DNA of 37,007 nt, taken from assembly GCA_019416685.1 (NCBI GenBank), contig DXWV01000027.1:1-37007 (forward strand). Reading direction: 5' to 3'. Made by a program: the position numbers and the translations under genes. Source of the stretch: Bacteroides sp. (GTDB lineage Bacteria; Bacteroidota; Bacteroidia; Bacteroidales; Bacteroidaceae). The notes below the pieces were generated by a model. That model saw only the letters and a list, made by a program, of their open reading frames with translations, searched no databases and had not been told where the DNA came from. Position 1 is the stretch's first letter; the number at the start of each line of letters is the position of its first letter. Below are positions 1-7,431 of the stretch, piece after piece.

Positions 1-322
1 GGGGGGGAGGAGGGGGGGATGCCGGGGGATAAAATCGATAATTACAGATTGTCAATTTGACAAAATGTATATAAACAGCAGCAGGAAGGCGTTGGTTCTG
101 GTATGCCGGAGGGTAGATACTGTTTTTTAGATTGTAGGGTGGTTAGTGGGAATTCATTTTGCTCCTTATCTGGCGTATGATGTGACATTTGTCGCTTTAT
201 GAATGAAAAATAAGAGATATTGTATAGTATATCTCTATTACCTCTTTTATTATGACGGAGTGGAATACGTCTTTTTGTTGTGGCAGATAGATAAAAAAGG
301 TATGCAAAAACTCTTTTTGATT

Positions 323-410
323 GCTCCCCGGTGAGGAGAAAGTTGTTCCTCGGTGAGGAACGAGATGTTTCTCTACGAGGAACGGAGCTTTCCTCGGTGA
401 GGAACAGAGG
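323..410. repeat. Tandem array, 4 units of 22 bp, hairpin-forming (array A)
   Basis: The tetramer GAGG recurs at 333, 355, 377 and 399, an exact 22-bp spacing. Each unit has a short palindrome of the form TTCCTC-GGT-GAGGAA. The third unit has TTTCTC-TAC-GAGGAA. The first has CTCCCC-GGT-GAGGAG, where the outer TT/AA pair has become CT/AG, so pairing is kept there although one inner pair is lost. The array lies in non-coding DNA 330 bases before the MATE gene. The period and plan match the arrays at 17469-17623 and 36891-37000. I know no name for this repeat family. Confidence 0.8.
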
Positions 411-684
411 ACTTTTCGGTATCAAAAGAAGGTTTTATATGCAGGAAAAGTGCATTTATATTCTTGTATAATACAATTAATTGCATATTATTGCATGAGT
501 TATTCGTTTTCATTCTCTGGTTGTACTATTTTGTTTTGGTGTGCTGTTAGTAAATAAGGGATATTTATGTTATAAAGATAGGGTTCTGTGCTTTTTAGTG
601 ACATATGTTAAATGTGTATAGTGCCTGGGGTGAGACTGAAACAGACATAACCTCTTTTGAGTAGTTTCAAAAAGTGAACTTCCG

Positions 685-716
685 TTTGTACACCTCTTTA
701 AAAAACACTACTTTTG
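685..716 (+). promoter_or_regulatory. Bacteroides-type promoter of the MATE gene
   Basis: TTTG at 685-688 (-33 element) and TACTTTTG at 709-716 (-7 element, consensus TAnnTTTG) are separated by 20 bases, the expected spacing for the Bacteroides primary sigma factor. Transcription would start near 721, giving a leader of about 20 nt before the ATG at 740. Confidence 0.75.
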
Positions 717-739
717 CACCCTGAATATAAGAAACAGGT

Positions 740-2098
740 ATGACAACAGGACAAAAGGCACCCACAGCGCTGGGTACTGAAAAGATTGGAAAACTTTTGA
801 TGCAGTATGCCGTTCCGGCTATTATCGCAATGACTGCATCTTCTCTTTATAACATGGTAGACAGTATCTTCATCGGACATGGAGTGGGGCGTATGGCTAT
901 TTCCGGCCTTGCGTTGACTTTTCCGTTGATGAACCTTGCGGCCGCTTTCGGTTCGTTGGTAGGGGTTGGGGCTGCTACGCTGGTTTCTGTGAAACTCGGG
1001 CAGAAAGATTATGACACTGCCCAACGGGTTCTTGGCAATGTGCTGGTGTTGAATATCATAATCGGTTTGGCATTTACGGTTCTTACACTGATGTTTCTCG
1101 ATCCCATTCTTTACTTCTTTGGAGGGAGTGAGGCTACTATCGGGTATGCCCGTGATTATATGGAGGTGATTCTGCTGGGTAATGTCATTACCCATCTTTA
1201 CCTGGGCCTGAATGCGGTTCTTCGCTCTGCAGGGCATCCTCAGAAAGCGATGTATGCCACCATTGCAACAGTAGTCATTAATACTATACTCGATCCGGTA
1301 TTTATCTTCGTCTTTGATTGGGGAATTCGCGGAGCTGCCATTGCAACGATTGTAGCACAGGTTATTTCATTGTTGTGGCAATTCAGGTTATTTAGTAATA
1401 AGAACGAATTGCTGCATTTCCACCGAGGTATTTTCCGTCTGAAACGTAAGATTGTATTTGATTCCCTTGCTATCGGTATGTCTCCCTTTCTGATGAACCT
1501 TGCCTCCTGTTTTATTGTGATTCTTATCAATCAGGGATTGAAACGTCATGGAGGTGACCTTGCTATCGGAGCATTTGGTATCGTCAACCGGCTGGTATTT
1601 GTCTTTATAATGATTGTATTGGGACTGAATCAAGGGATGCAGCCCATTGCCGGTTATAACTTTGGTGCCCGGCAATATCCGCGTGTGACCCGTGTGCTGA
1701 AGCTGACTATTATAGGAGCGACTATTGTTACTACTACCGGTTTTCTGCTTGGAATGTTTATGCCCGATCTGCTTGTTTCCATCTTTACCTCTGACGCCGA
1801 GCTTATACAGCTTTCGGCAGAAGGATACCGCATTGTCGTAATGTTTTTCCCTATTGTGGGTTTCCAGATGGTTGCATCCAATTTCTTTCAGAGTATTGGT
1901 ATGGCAGGCAAAGCTATTTTTCTATCACTCACCCGGCAGATGTTATTTCTCATTCCCTGTTTGCTTATTCTTCCGCAATACTATGGACAAACGGGCGTAT
2001 GGGTAAGCATGCCGGTATCCGATCTGGCAGCAAGCCTTGTTTCGGGTATTATGCTTTGGTGGCAGTTCCGTCAATTCAGAAAGATGAGCCTTGGATAA
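740..2098 (+). CDS. MATE family efflux transporter
   Basis: The 452-residue protein is a multidrug and toxin extrusion (MATE) antiporter of the inner membrane, the family that exports cationic drugs or metabolites using a Na+ or H+ gradient. It has about twelve hydrophobic segments in two similar halves. The first half contains NMVDSIFIGHGVG and GVGAATLVSVKLGQKD, and the second contains GLNQGMQPIAGYNFGAR, all typical of the family. Length is normal (about 450). The ATG at 740 fits the promoter ending at 716. The substrate cannot be read from sequence. The gene stands alone, and the fragment that follows it is a decayed remnant of another family. A second, more diverged MATE gene lies on the opposite strand at 2955-4361. 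Confidence 0.93.
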   Translation: MTTGQKAPTALGTEKIGKLLMQYAVPAIIAMTASSLYNMVDSIFIGHGVGRMAISGLALTFPLMNLAAAFGSLVGVGAATLVSVKLGQKDYDTAQRVLGNVLVLNIIIGLAFTVLTLMFLDPILYFFGGSEATIGYARDYMEVILLGNVITHLYLGLNAVLRSAGHPQKAMYATIATVVINTILDPVFIFVFDWGIRGAAIATIVAQVISLLWQFRLFSNKNELLHFHRGIFRLKRKIVFDSLAIGMSPFLMNLASCFIVILINQGLKRHGGDLAIGAFGIVNRLVFVFIMIVLGLNQGMQPIAGYNFGARQYPRVTRVLKLTIIGATIVTTTGFLLGMFMPDLLVSIFTSDAELIQLSAEGYRIVVMFFPIVGFQMVASNFFQSIGMAGKAIFLSLTRQMLFLIPCLLILPQYYGQTGVWVSMPVSDLAASLVSGIMLWWQFRQFRKMSLG

Positions 2099-2101
2099 AA
2101 A

Positions 2102-2381
2102 TTGTACTGTCTCCCGGTCGGCGCTAAGCATTATTATAATATGGAACCAGCCGTCAGACAAGCCTATGACAGGTATATCGACGCAGTCATGATACAAAAC
2201 GATGTGTTGGGAACCGCTAAACTTGAGGGTTTGCAGGAAGGAAGAGAGAAAGGCTTGCAGGCAGGAAGGACGGCAGGAAGAGAAAAGAGCTATTGCGCGT
2301 AATATGAAAGCGCTCAATTTACCCGTCGAAACCATTGCCCAAATATCCGGTTTAACAAGAGAAGAGGTAGAACAGCTTTAA
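2102..2381 (+). pseudogene. Remnant of Rpn-family nuclease/transposase (3' end, frameshifted)
   Basis: Only the C-terminal tail of an Rpn (PD-(D/E)XK recombination-promoting nuclease, YhgA-like) gene remains. One frame encodes a charged helix with EGLQEGREKGLQAGR, the EGxxxG repeat typical just before the end of these proteins, and stops at 2300-2302. The family's closing segment continues in the next frame: EKRAIARNMKALNLPVETIA, then QISGLTREEVEQL, with a stop at 2379-2381. A single indel near 2285-2300 therefore separates the two parts. The nuclease domain (normally about 200 residues) is missing and the sequence starts only 3 bases after the MATE stop codon. This is a dead relic of a mobile-type gene. 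The exact left edge is unknown. Confidence 0.75.
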
Positions 2382-2392
2382 TAAAAGGACTC

Positions 2393-2968
2393 CTATTTCT
2401 CTTTTCCTATCCCCGCTCTTATTCTGCTCAATGATTGTGGCGTGATCCATAGATACGATGCAATATACTTCAGCGGCACATGTAACAACAACTCCGGTGT
2501 TTCTTTTATAAGTGTCAGGTATCTTTCTTTGGCTCTTGGGCTACCGGCACTGATCAGCCAGTTTTCCGTAGTTAGCAGTTGGTGCTCCATGAGCCGTCTG
2601 CCCAGGTTGGCCAGACCGATGGAGGTGGAATACAACTCATTTAATACAGTCTTCGAAATGCAATAGGCGATGCTGTCAGACATCGCCTCTATGCTTATTT
2701 GTGAATAAGAGTTATCTGCATATCCCCATACAGAGAAAGCCGCTTCTCCCTTTGAGGCAAACCAGACACTGGTATCTGCGCCATCCTTTAAATAATGCCC
2801 TCTCCAGATACCTTCTTTTATGAGATAGAGATTTGTATTCTTTGTTCCTTCATGAACAATAACCTCTCTCTTCTTAAAGCGTACCTCTACCATGTGGCTC
2901 AGCAATGCTGATACATCTGCTTCAGACAGTTGATATCTGTTCCGGAATTTCTCTTCAAACGTTTCCAT
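2393..2968 (-). CDS. Crp/Fnr family transcriptional regulator
   Basis: The 191-residue protein has an N-terminal cyclic-nucleotide-binding beta-roll (about residues 20-110, with KREVIVHEGTKNTNLYLIKEG) and a short C-terminal helix-turn-helix ending in IASYLWITPQSLSRIRAGIG, the recognition helix pattern of Bacteroidota Crp-like proteins. The ligand is unknown; many relatives bind no cAMP. I chose the ATG at 2968 (METFEEKF) because a TATCTTTG promoter-like box ends 4 bases before it. An in-frame ATG at 2983 would add five residues. The start lies inside the end of the upstream MATE gene (overlap 14 bases), so the two are probably co-transcribed, and the regulator may control that exporter. Confidence 0.85.
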   Translation of the reverse strand: METFEEKFRNRYQLSEADVSALLSHMVEVRFKKREVIVHEGTKNTNLYLIKEGIWRGHYLKDGADTSVWFASKGEAAFSVWGYADNSYSQISIEAMSDSIAYCISKTVLNELYSTSIGLANLGRRLMEHQLLTTENWLISAGSPRAKERYLTLIKETPELLLHVPLKYIASYLWITPQSLSRIRAGIGKEK

Positions 2969-4361
2969 GCTGCAAAGATACATTTCCCCGGTGGGAGCGG
3001 AAACGATCTTTCAGATAAATTGCTACAATATAGAGAAAAGTCAATAACTCGGCCAACGGAACAGCCAGCCAAATGCCCGGTATCCCGAAGAAATGAGGTA
3101 ATACAAGGAATCCGATGAGCATAAATACGACACCTCGCAGCAGGGTGATAATGGTGGCCCGGTGTGCTCGCTCGATGCTTTGATAATAACCGATGCCCAC
3201 AATGTTGAAGGCAAAAAAGATATATCCGATAGCGAAGTATGGGATTCCCGCTACGGCGATGTCATAAGCACTATAGCTACGGTCGATAAATAACGATACA
3301 ATATTGTGGTTGCACAAAACGGTTACTATAAAGAAACATATGCCACAAAAAAGAGCGGTCTTTATAGAGAGACGGAAGGTTTGTTGTACTCGCTTGCCGC
3401 TACCTGCTCCGAAGTTGTAACTTATTATAGGTTGTGCCGATTGTGCAATGGCATTGTACACCATAAAAATAATAGGAAAGAAATAGCAGACGATACTGAA
3501 AGCAGCTACACCATCTTCGCCCAGATGACGAATGAATACATAGTTACCCAAAAACATCATGCAGGCTATTGAAGCTTCGCTGACAAATGCCGAAGAGCCC
3601 AGCTTTACCATATAGCCGATGTTACGGAAAGTCAGTTGTCTGCTTTTCCGGCTCAACTTGACGGGATAAAGCCTGAAGGTTTGTGAAAAGCGCAGCAGAT
3701 AAATAAGGATCATCAATCCTCCTATCATTGTTCCCAGGCTTGTAGCAAATGCCGCCCCCATCAATCCCCATCCGAAGACAAAAATAAAGACATAATCAAG
3801 TACAATATTACTAACTGCTGCAATGGCATTACACCACATGGCATAGTTGGGCGCTCCATCCAAGCGTACAAAGAACATACCTGCATTGAGCAACAGATAG
3901 AAGGTGAGAAACGGGACATACCAGTTCATGTATTCTACTACCAGCGGCAACAGTCGCTCCGAACTTCCTAATAATCGGCCTACCGGTTCTACGAAATAAT
4001 AACAGAGTGCCGATAATATAAGTATCAGCAAAGATGAAAACACAAGTGCCTGTGTGATATTAATACCTGCTACTTTGCACTTACCGTGCGATAAGTGGAT
4101 GGATGCAACTACAGAAGCTCCCACTCCGAACATTAACCCTACTCCGGTAGTAATCATAAACAGGGGGGCGGTGATATTTACAGCTGCCAGTGCGTCACTG
4201 CCTACGCCTTTGCCTACAAATATTCCATCCGTTATTACAAATACAGCGGAGAAAACCATTCCTAATACTGTTGGGATTAATAACTTACGGAACAACCTGG
4301 AAATATCCATACTACCAAAGTCGATGCTGTCCTTCATTTCTATATTCTCTTTCTTTTTCAT
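2955..4361 (-). CDS. MATE family efflux transporter
   Basis: This is an inner-membrane MATE antiporter of 468 residues (460 if translation starts at the ATG at 4337). Family signatures include VFVITDGIFVGKGVGSDALA and GVGASVVASIHLSHG in the first half and AIAQSAQPIISYNFGAGSGK in the second. Open frame continues upstream to 4499, but a TACCTTTG -7 box at 4366-4373 puts the transcript start at or inside the first codon of the 4361 start. The ATG at 4337, preceded by an A/G-rich stretch, may therefore be the real one. The 3' end overlaps a Crp-type regulator, which suggests a regulated export pair. Substrate is unknown. Confidence 0.9.
   Translation of the reverse strand: MKKKENIEMKDSIDFGSMDISRLFRKLLIPTVLGMVFSAVFVITDGIFVGKGVGSDALAAVNITAPLFMITTGVGLMFGVGASVVASIHLSHGKCKVAGINITQALVFSSLLILILSALCYYFVEPVGRLLGSSERLLPLVVEYMNWYVPFLTFYLLLNAGMFFVRLDGAPNYAMWCNAIAAVSNIVLDYVFIFVFGWGLMGAAFATSLGTMIGGLMILIYLLRFSQTFRLYPVKLSRKSRQLTFRNIGYMVKLGSSAFVSEASIACMMFLGNYVFIRHLGEDGVAAFSIVCYFFPIIFMVYNAIAQSAQPIISYNFGAGSGKRVQQTFRLSIKTALFCGICFFIVTVLCNHNIVSLFIDRSYSAYDIAVAGIPYFAIGYIFFAFNIVGIGYYQSIERAHRATIITLLRGVVFMLIGFLVLPHFFGIPGIWLAVPLAELLTFLYIVAIYLKDRFRSHRGNVSLQHGNV
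2973..2980 (-). promoter_or_regulatory. Possible -7 box for the Crp-type regulator
   Basis: Read on the minus strand, TATCTTTG matches TAnnTTTG and is followed by CAGC and then the ATG at 2968. No clear -33 element is present, and the site lies within the coding end of the MATE gene. If used, it would give an almost leaderless transcript. Confidence 0.4.
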
Positions 4362-4365
4362 GTTG

Positions 4366-4373
4366 CAAAGGTA
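4366..4373 (-). promoter_or_regulatory. -7 box of the MATE-Crp operon
   Basis: The minus strand reads TACCTTTG, then CAAC, then the ATG at 4361. This is a perfect TAnnTTTG match. No good -33 TTTG is visible 19-21 bases upstream. The position forces either a leaderless mRNA starting at 4361 or translation from the ATG at 4337. Confidence 0.55.
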
Positions 4374-4482
4374 TGGCAAGAAATGGAGAGAAAAGTTACC
4401 ATTTGGTAATAAATAATCCGAATTAATAGTGAAAAACAGTATGTGGCAAATTAGCTCCTTTCTGTATGGAAATGAATTAAAC

Positions 4483-4672
4483 TCACCACAGAGGAACACA
4501 GAGTTTCACAGAGTACTATTTATCGGATGAAACGCGGATTAACACAGACGAACGCAGATTAAAAGACTGTAGTTCTTTATTATACATTTGTTCCCCTTTG
4601 CGAAAATCTGCGTTCATCTGCGTTTCAATAAAGATTTAAAACTCTGTGGGACTCCATGTTACTCTGTGGTGA
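4483..4672. repeat. Large imperfect inverted repeat (AACGCAGATT family, copy 1)
   Basis: The arms run inward from TCACCACAGAGG (4483-4494) and ACTCTGTGGTGA (4661-4672). They continue with CACAGAG words, then AAACGCGGATTAAC and GAACGCAGATTAA on the left against AAATCTGCGTTCATCTGCG on the right, around an AT-rich centre. It fills most of the gap between two divergent genes (4362-4825). Two shorter relatives are at 11677-11755 and 31804-31901. The remainder of this gap has no sign of a gene. Confidence 0.75.
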
Positions 4673-4791
4673 AATAGATTCATTATCGATCACTTATGCA
4701 CTAAACAGTACTCCGGCATAGCGCAGCCTATTGGCCTATTGGCACGTTGAATAATTGGCACATTATTTTTCTTCTTTTCAGAAATATTCCG

Positions 4792-4799
4792 TATGTTTG
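4792..4799 (+). promoter_or_regulatory. -7 box of the cytidylate-kinase-like gene
   Basis: TATGTTTG matches TAnnTTTG. It lies 27 bases before the ATG at 4826, and it rules out the earlier in-frame ATG at 4793, which sits inside the box. The -33 region is T-rich without a clear TTTG. Confidence 0.6.
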
Positions 4800-4825
4800 C
4801 TTCAGAACCAATATATAAATGTACT

Positions 4826-5455
4826 ATGAGTGGTAATTATGTTATTAATATCGGTCGTCAGTTAGGTAGTGGCGGAAAAGATATAGGCGAGAGACTGGCT
4901 GCCCGGTTAGGAATCGACTTTTATGATAAAGAGTTAATCAATCTTGCATCGGAAGAGAGTGGGCTTTGCCGGGAATTTTTCGAGAAAGCCGATGAGAAGG
5001 CTTCGCAAGGCATTATAGGTGGATTGTTTGGGATGCGCTTTCCTTTTATAAGTGATGGAGCTATGCCTTGTACCAATTGCTTGAGCAATGATGCCCTCTT
5101 TAAAATCCAGAGTGATGTTATCCGCAACCTGGCGGCAACTAAATCCTGCTTATTTGTAGGGCGTTGTGCCGATTACATCCTGCGTGAACATCCTCGTTGT
5201 GTTAACATCTTTATATCTGCCTCGAAAGAAGATCGTATCGCACGGCTCCGAAGCATACATGGTATCAGTGAAGAAGATGCTGAAGGAATGATGGAGAAAG
5301 CAGATAAGAAGCGTTCGGAATATTACAACTATTATAGCTATAAAACCTGGGGAGCAGCAGCAACTTATCATCTTTGCATTGACTCTTCTGTGTTAGGCAT
5401 TGAAGAAACGGTAAGGTTTATCGAAGAGTTTGTTGCCAGGAAACTGAAGCTATAA
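4826..5455 (+). CDS. Cytidylate kinase-like family protein
   Basis: This 209-residue cytoplasmic protein resembles the cytidylate-kinase-like P-loop family (PF13189 type). The N-terminus INIGRQLGSGGKDIGERLAA is the family's glycine-rich nucleotide-binding loop, with GSGGKDIG in place of the classical GKS/T, followed by GIDFYDKELI. A later FVGRCADYIL and the arginine-rich stretch IARLRSIHGISEEDA fit the lid and base-binding part of nucleoside monophosphate kinases. True CMP kinase (Cmk) is a separate, better conserved family, so the substrate here is uncertain. A local CTNC motif near residue 80 is unusual. The start is set by the promoter box at 4792-4799. The gene appears monocistronic and converges on the transporter gene at 5534. 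Confidence 0.82.
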   Translation: MSGNYVINIGRQLGSGGKDIGERLAARLGIDFYDKELINLASEESGLCREFFEKADEKASQGIIGGLFGMRFPFISDGAMPCTNCLSNDALFKIQSDVIRNLAATKSCLFVGRCADYILREHPRCVNIFISASKEDRIARLRSIHGISEEDAEGMMEKADKKRSEYYNYYSYKTWGAAATYHLCIDSSVLGIEETVRFIEEFVARKLKL

Positions 5456-5456
5456 A

Positions 5457-5531
5457 GAGAAGGGAGAAGGGAGAAGGGAGAAGGGAGAAGTAGGCTGCGC
5501 TATCATGCTGCATAGTACTTCTCCCTTCTCT
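5457..5531. terminator. Heptamer repeat and 15-bp inverted repeat between convergent genes
   Basis: Five near-perfect copies of the heptamer AGGGAGA (about 5457-5490) are followed by an inverted repeat: GAGAAGGGAGAAGTA at 5478-5492 pairs perfectly with TACTTCTCCCTTCTC at 5516-5530, with a 23-base loop. It lies between two converging genes, so it probably ends both transcripts, although there is no long U tract. Because the left arm is itself repeated, the hairpin can slide by seven bases. Confidence 0.6.
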
Positions 5532-5533
5532 TC

Positions 5534-7201
5534 CTACATCATCAGCAGTAATATCATTTGTCCTGCCAGAATACGCAGAAACATAGTCAGCGGATAGACA
5601 GTAGAGTATCCCACGGCAGGTGCATCATTATTTGAAGCCTGATTGGAATAGGCTAATGCAGGAGGGTCAGTATTACTACCGGCAATAAGTCCCATCAATG
5701 TGAAATAATTCACCTTATAATATAGACGTGCAATCGCCCCGATAATCAGCAATGGAATAACGGTAATGAGGAAGCCATAGCCCACATACAATAAACCGTC
5801 TCCTTCTACCACCGTATGTACGAAGTTTGCTCCCGCTTCGATGCCTACACTGGCCAGGAATAATACGATACCTATCTCACGCAACATCAGGTTGGCACTC
5901 ATTGTTGTATAAGTAACCAGATGAAGTTTGTATCCAAAGCGGCCGATCAGAATGGCTACCACCAGCGGACCACCTGCCAGACCCAGTTTTACCGGCGTTG
6001 GCATGCCCGGGAAAGCAATTGGCAGACTACCCAGGAAGATACCCAAGAAAATACCTACGAAAATAGTCACGATATTCGGATGGTCCAGACGTTTCAACGA
6101 GTTACCAAGTACATTTGCCACACGCTCTACAGCATCCTGCTGGCCTACTACCATGACGCGGTCACCTACTTGCAAAGTAAGGTGCGGGTCGGCAAACAGG
6201 TCCATACCCGAACGGTTGACGCGGGTTATGTTTACTCCGAACATACTTCGGAAATGCATATCTCCCAGTTTTTTACCGTTAATATCAGATTTAGTGATCA
6301 GGATACGGCGTGATACCATCGGCATGTCTTGCTTTTCCCAGTCCACCTGTACCTCTTTTCCAATGAAAGCAATGATGGCCTCTGTATCTTCTTCCGAACA
6401 AACAATGAAGACCTGGTCACCCATATGAAACTCTGTTTCATGATTGGGAATGTTGACATGCCCTTCGTGACGGATTCGTGAACAGACGAAAGGACGTCCG
6501 AGGAAATCTTTTACCTGACTCAGTCTTTTACCGTCTATCGATTCATTACGTATCTCAAGGCTCATCAGATGAGGCTTGTGCTTCATATGTTCGGCATCCT
6601 GGCTTTTGAGTTCTTCTTCTTCCTTCGCCAGATTGACACGGAAGATATAACGGATAGCGATGATGGAACCAATGATACCAACTACCCCCAACGGATAAGC
6701 ACAGGCATATCCCAAGGCTATCTGAGGCCCGTTGTAGTTAAGCTGCGTCAATGCTTCTTGTGCGGCACCAAGTCCCGGTGTATTAGTTACGGCACCATAC
6801 AAGATACCTACCATCATCGGCAATTCAATACGACCGTTGGCAATGAAATAGATAGTCAGTGCAACGGCAATATTCAATACCACAATACCTACGGCAAGCA
6901 GGTTGAGTGTCATTCCTCCTTTTTTGAACGAAGAGAAGAAACTGGGCCCCACCTGTAGGCCGATACAGAACACGAACAATATCAATCCGAATTCACGGAT
7001 GAAATGCAGAATGTGTATGTCGCCGGTAAATCCGAAGTGTCCCATCAGAATACCGGTGAACAAAACAAAGGTAACTCCCAATGAAACTCCGAAGATTTTA
7101 ATCTTCCCCAGGAGTACTCCGGCAGCTATCACAAAGGCATAAAGAAAGACGATGTGTGCTACGGAGCTGGGATCCCATAATAGACTTTGTATCCAATCCA
7201 T
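5534..7201 (-). CDS. AspT/YidE-type transporter with two TrkA-C domains
   Basis: The 555-residue inner-membrane protein has the layout of the aspartate:alanine exchanger (AspT) family: a membrane domain of about five to six helices (residues 10-185), two cytoplasmic RCK/TrkA-C domains (about 205-370, including DQVFIVCSEEDTEAIIAFIG and GDRVMVVGQQDAVERVANVL), and a second membrane domain (about 385-555). The family signatures GAVTNTPGLGAAQEAL and GSNTDPPALAYSNQ occur once in each membrane half. Such proteins exchange amino acids or dicarboxylates, and the substrate here is unknown. The ATG at 7201 fits the well-formed promoter at 7226-7257. It appears to be a single-gene unit, divergent from mutA. 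Confidence 0.9.
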   Translation of the reverse strand: MDWIQSLLWDPSSVAHIVFLYAFVIAAGVLLGKIKIFGVSLGVTFVLFTGILMGHFGFTGDIHILHFIREFGLILFVFCIGLQVGPSFFSSFKKGGMTLNLLAVGIVVLNIAVALTIYFIANGRIELPMMVGILYGAVTNTPGLGAAQEALTQLNYNGPQIALGYACAYPLGVVGIIGSIIAIRYIFRVNLAKEEEELKSQDAEHMKHKPHLMSLEIRNESIDGKRLSQVKDFLGRPFVCSRIRHEGHVNIPNHETEFHMGDQVFIVCSEEDTEAIIAFIGKEVQVDWEKQDMPMVSRRILITKSDINGKKLGDMHFRSMFGVNITRVNRSGMDLFADPHLTLQVGDRVMVVGQQDAVERVANVLGNSLKRLDHPNIVTIFVGIFLGIFLGSLPIAFPGMPTPVKLGLAGGPLVVAILIGRFGYKLHLVTYTTMSANLMLREIGIVLFLASVGIEAGANFVHTVVEGDGLLYVGYGFLITVIPLLIIGAIARLYYKVNYFTLMGLIAGSNTDPPALAYSNQASNNDAPAVGYSTVYPLTMFLRILAGQMILLLMM

Positions 7202-7225
7202 AGTAGTTTTTTATTAAAATTGCCG

Positions 7226-7257
7226 CAAAATTAGTCATAACAAAGCAGGTAATCAAA
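7226..7257 (-). promoter_or_regulatory. Promoter of the AspT-type transporter
   Basis: On the minus strand TTTG (7257-7254) and TAATTTTG (7233-7226) are spaced by exactly 20 bases, a near-ideal Bacteroides promoter. It leaves a leader of about 20 nt. Confidence 0.75.
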
Positions 7258-7346
7258 CAAATTCTCTCTTTTATTTATTGGTGACACCTTGCTATCCGGC
7301 AGTGCGAATTTTCCCTAAAAAAAGTATTGCATTAGAAGTATTTGTC

Positions 7347-7354
7347 TATCTTTG
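7347..7354 (+). promoter_or_regulatory. -7 box of the mutAB operon
   Basis: TATCTTTG matches TAnnTTTG. A TATTG word at 7325-7329 may act as a -33 element, although the 17-base spacing is short. The leader would be about 75 nt, too short for a cobalamin riboswitch, and none is seen. Confidence 0.55.
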
Positions 7355-7431
7355 TGAGGCTATTGGCAGCACTTAGAAAGATTCATTAAGATAAAGATAA
7401 TATTAATCTTGTTTTAAACTTACAATAAACT

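Larger units (their letters stand above)
1..739. other. Intergenic region with G-rich start and 22-bp array
   Basis: No convincing gene is seen in this 739-base stretch. The first 29 bases are runs of G broken by AGGA and ATGCC, and resemble a G-rich variant of the array at the far right of the window. Bases 323-410 hold a tandem array described separately. Bases 426-680 are AT-rich, with TTGCAT words near 480-497, and I see nothing functional in them. The promoter of the MATE gene lies at 685-716. A minus-strand open frame over 42-425 crosses the repeat array, has no recognisable domain, and is best regarded as chance. Confidence 0.6.

Noticed and set aside
323..410. CRISPR array
   Set aside because: The period is only 22 bp with no spacers between repeats, and no cas genes are present. 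The same holds for the arrays at 17469-17623 and 36891-37000.
42..425. 127-codon minus-strand open frame in the left intergenic region
   Set aside because: It runs through the 22-bp array, has no recognisable domain, and its composition follows the repeats. A real gene is unlikely.
2102..2302. Intact small gene after the MATE exporter
   Set aside because: The family's conserved ending continues in another frame up to 2381 and the catalytic domain is absent, so it is a remnant.
7355..7431. Cobalamin riboswitch before the B12-dependent mutase genes
   Set aside because: The leader is only about 75 nt and lacks the B12-box, so a cobalamin riboswitch does not fit.
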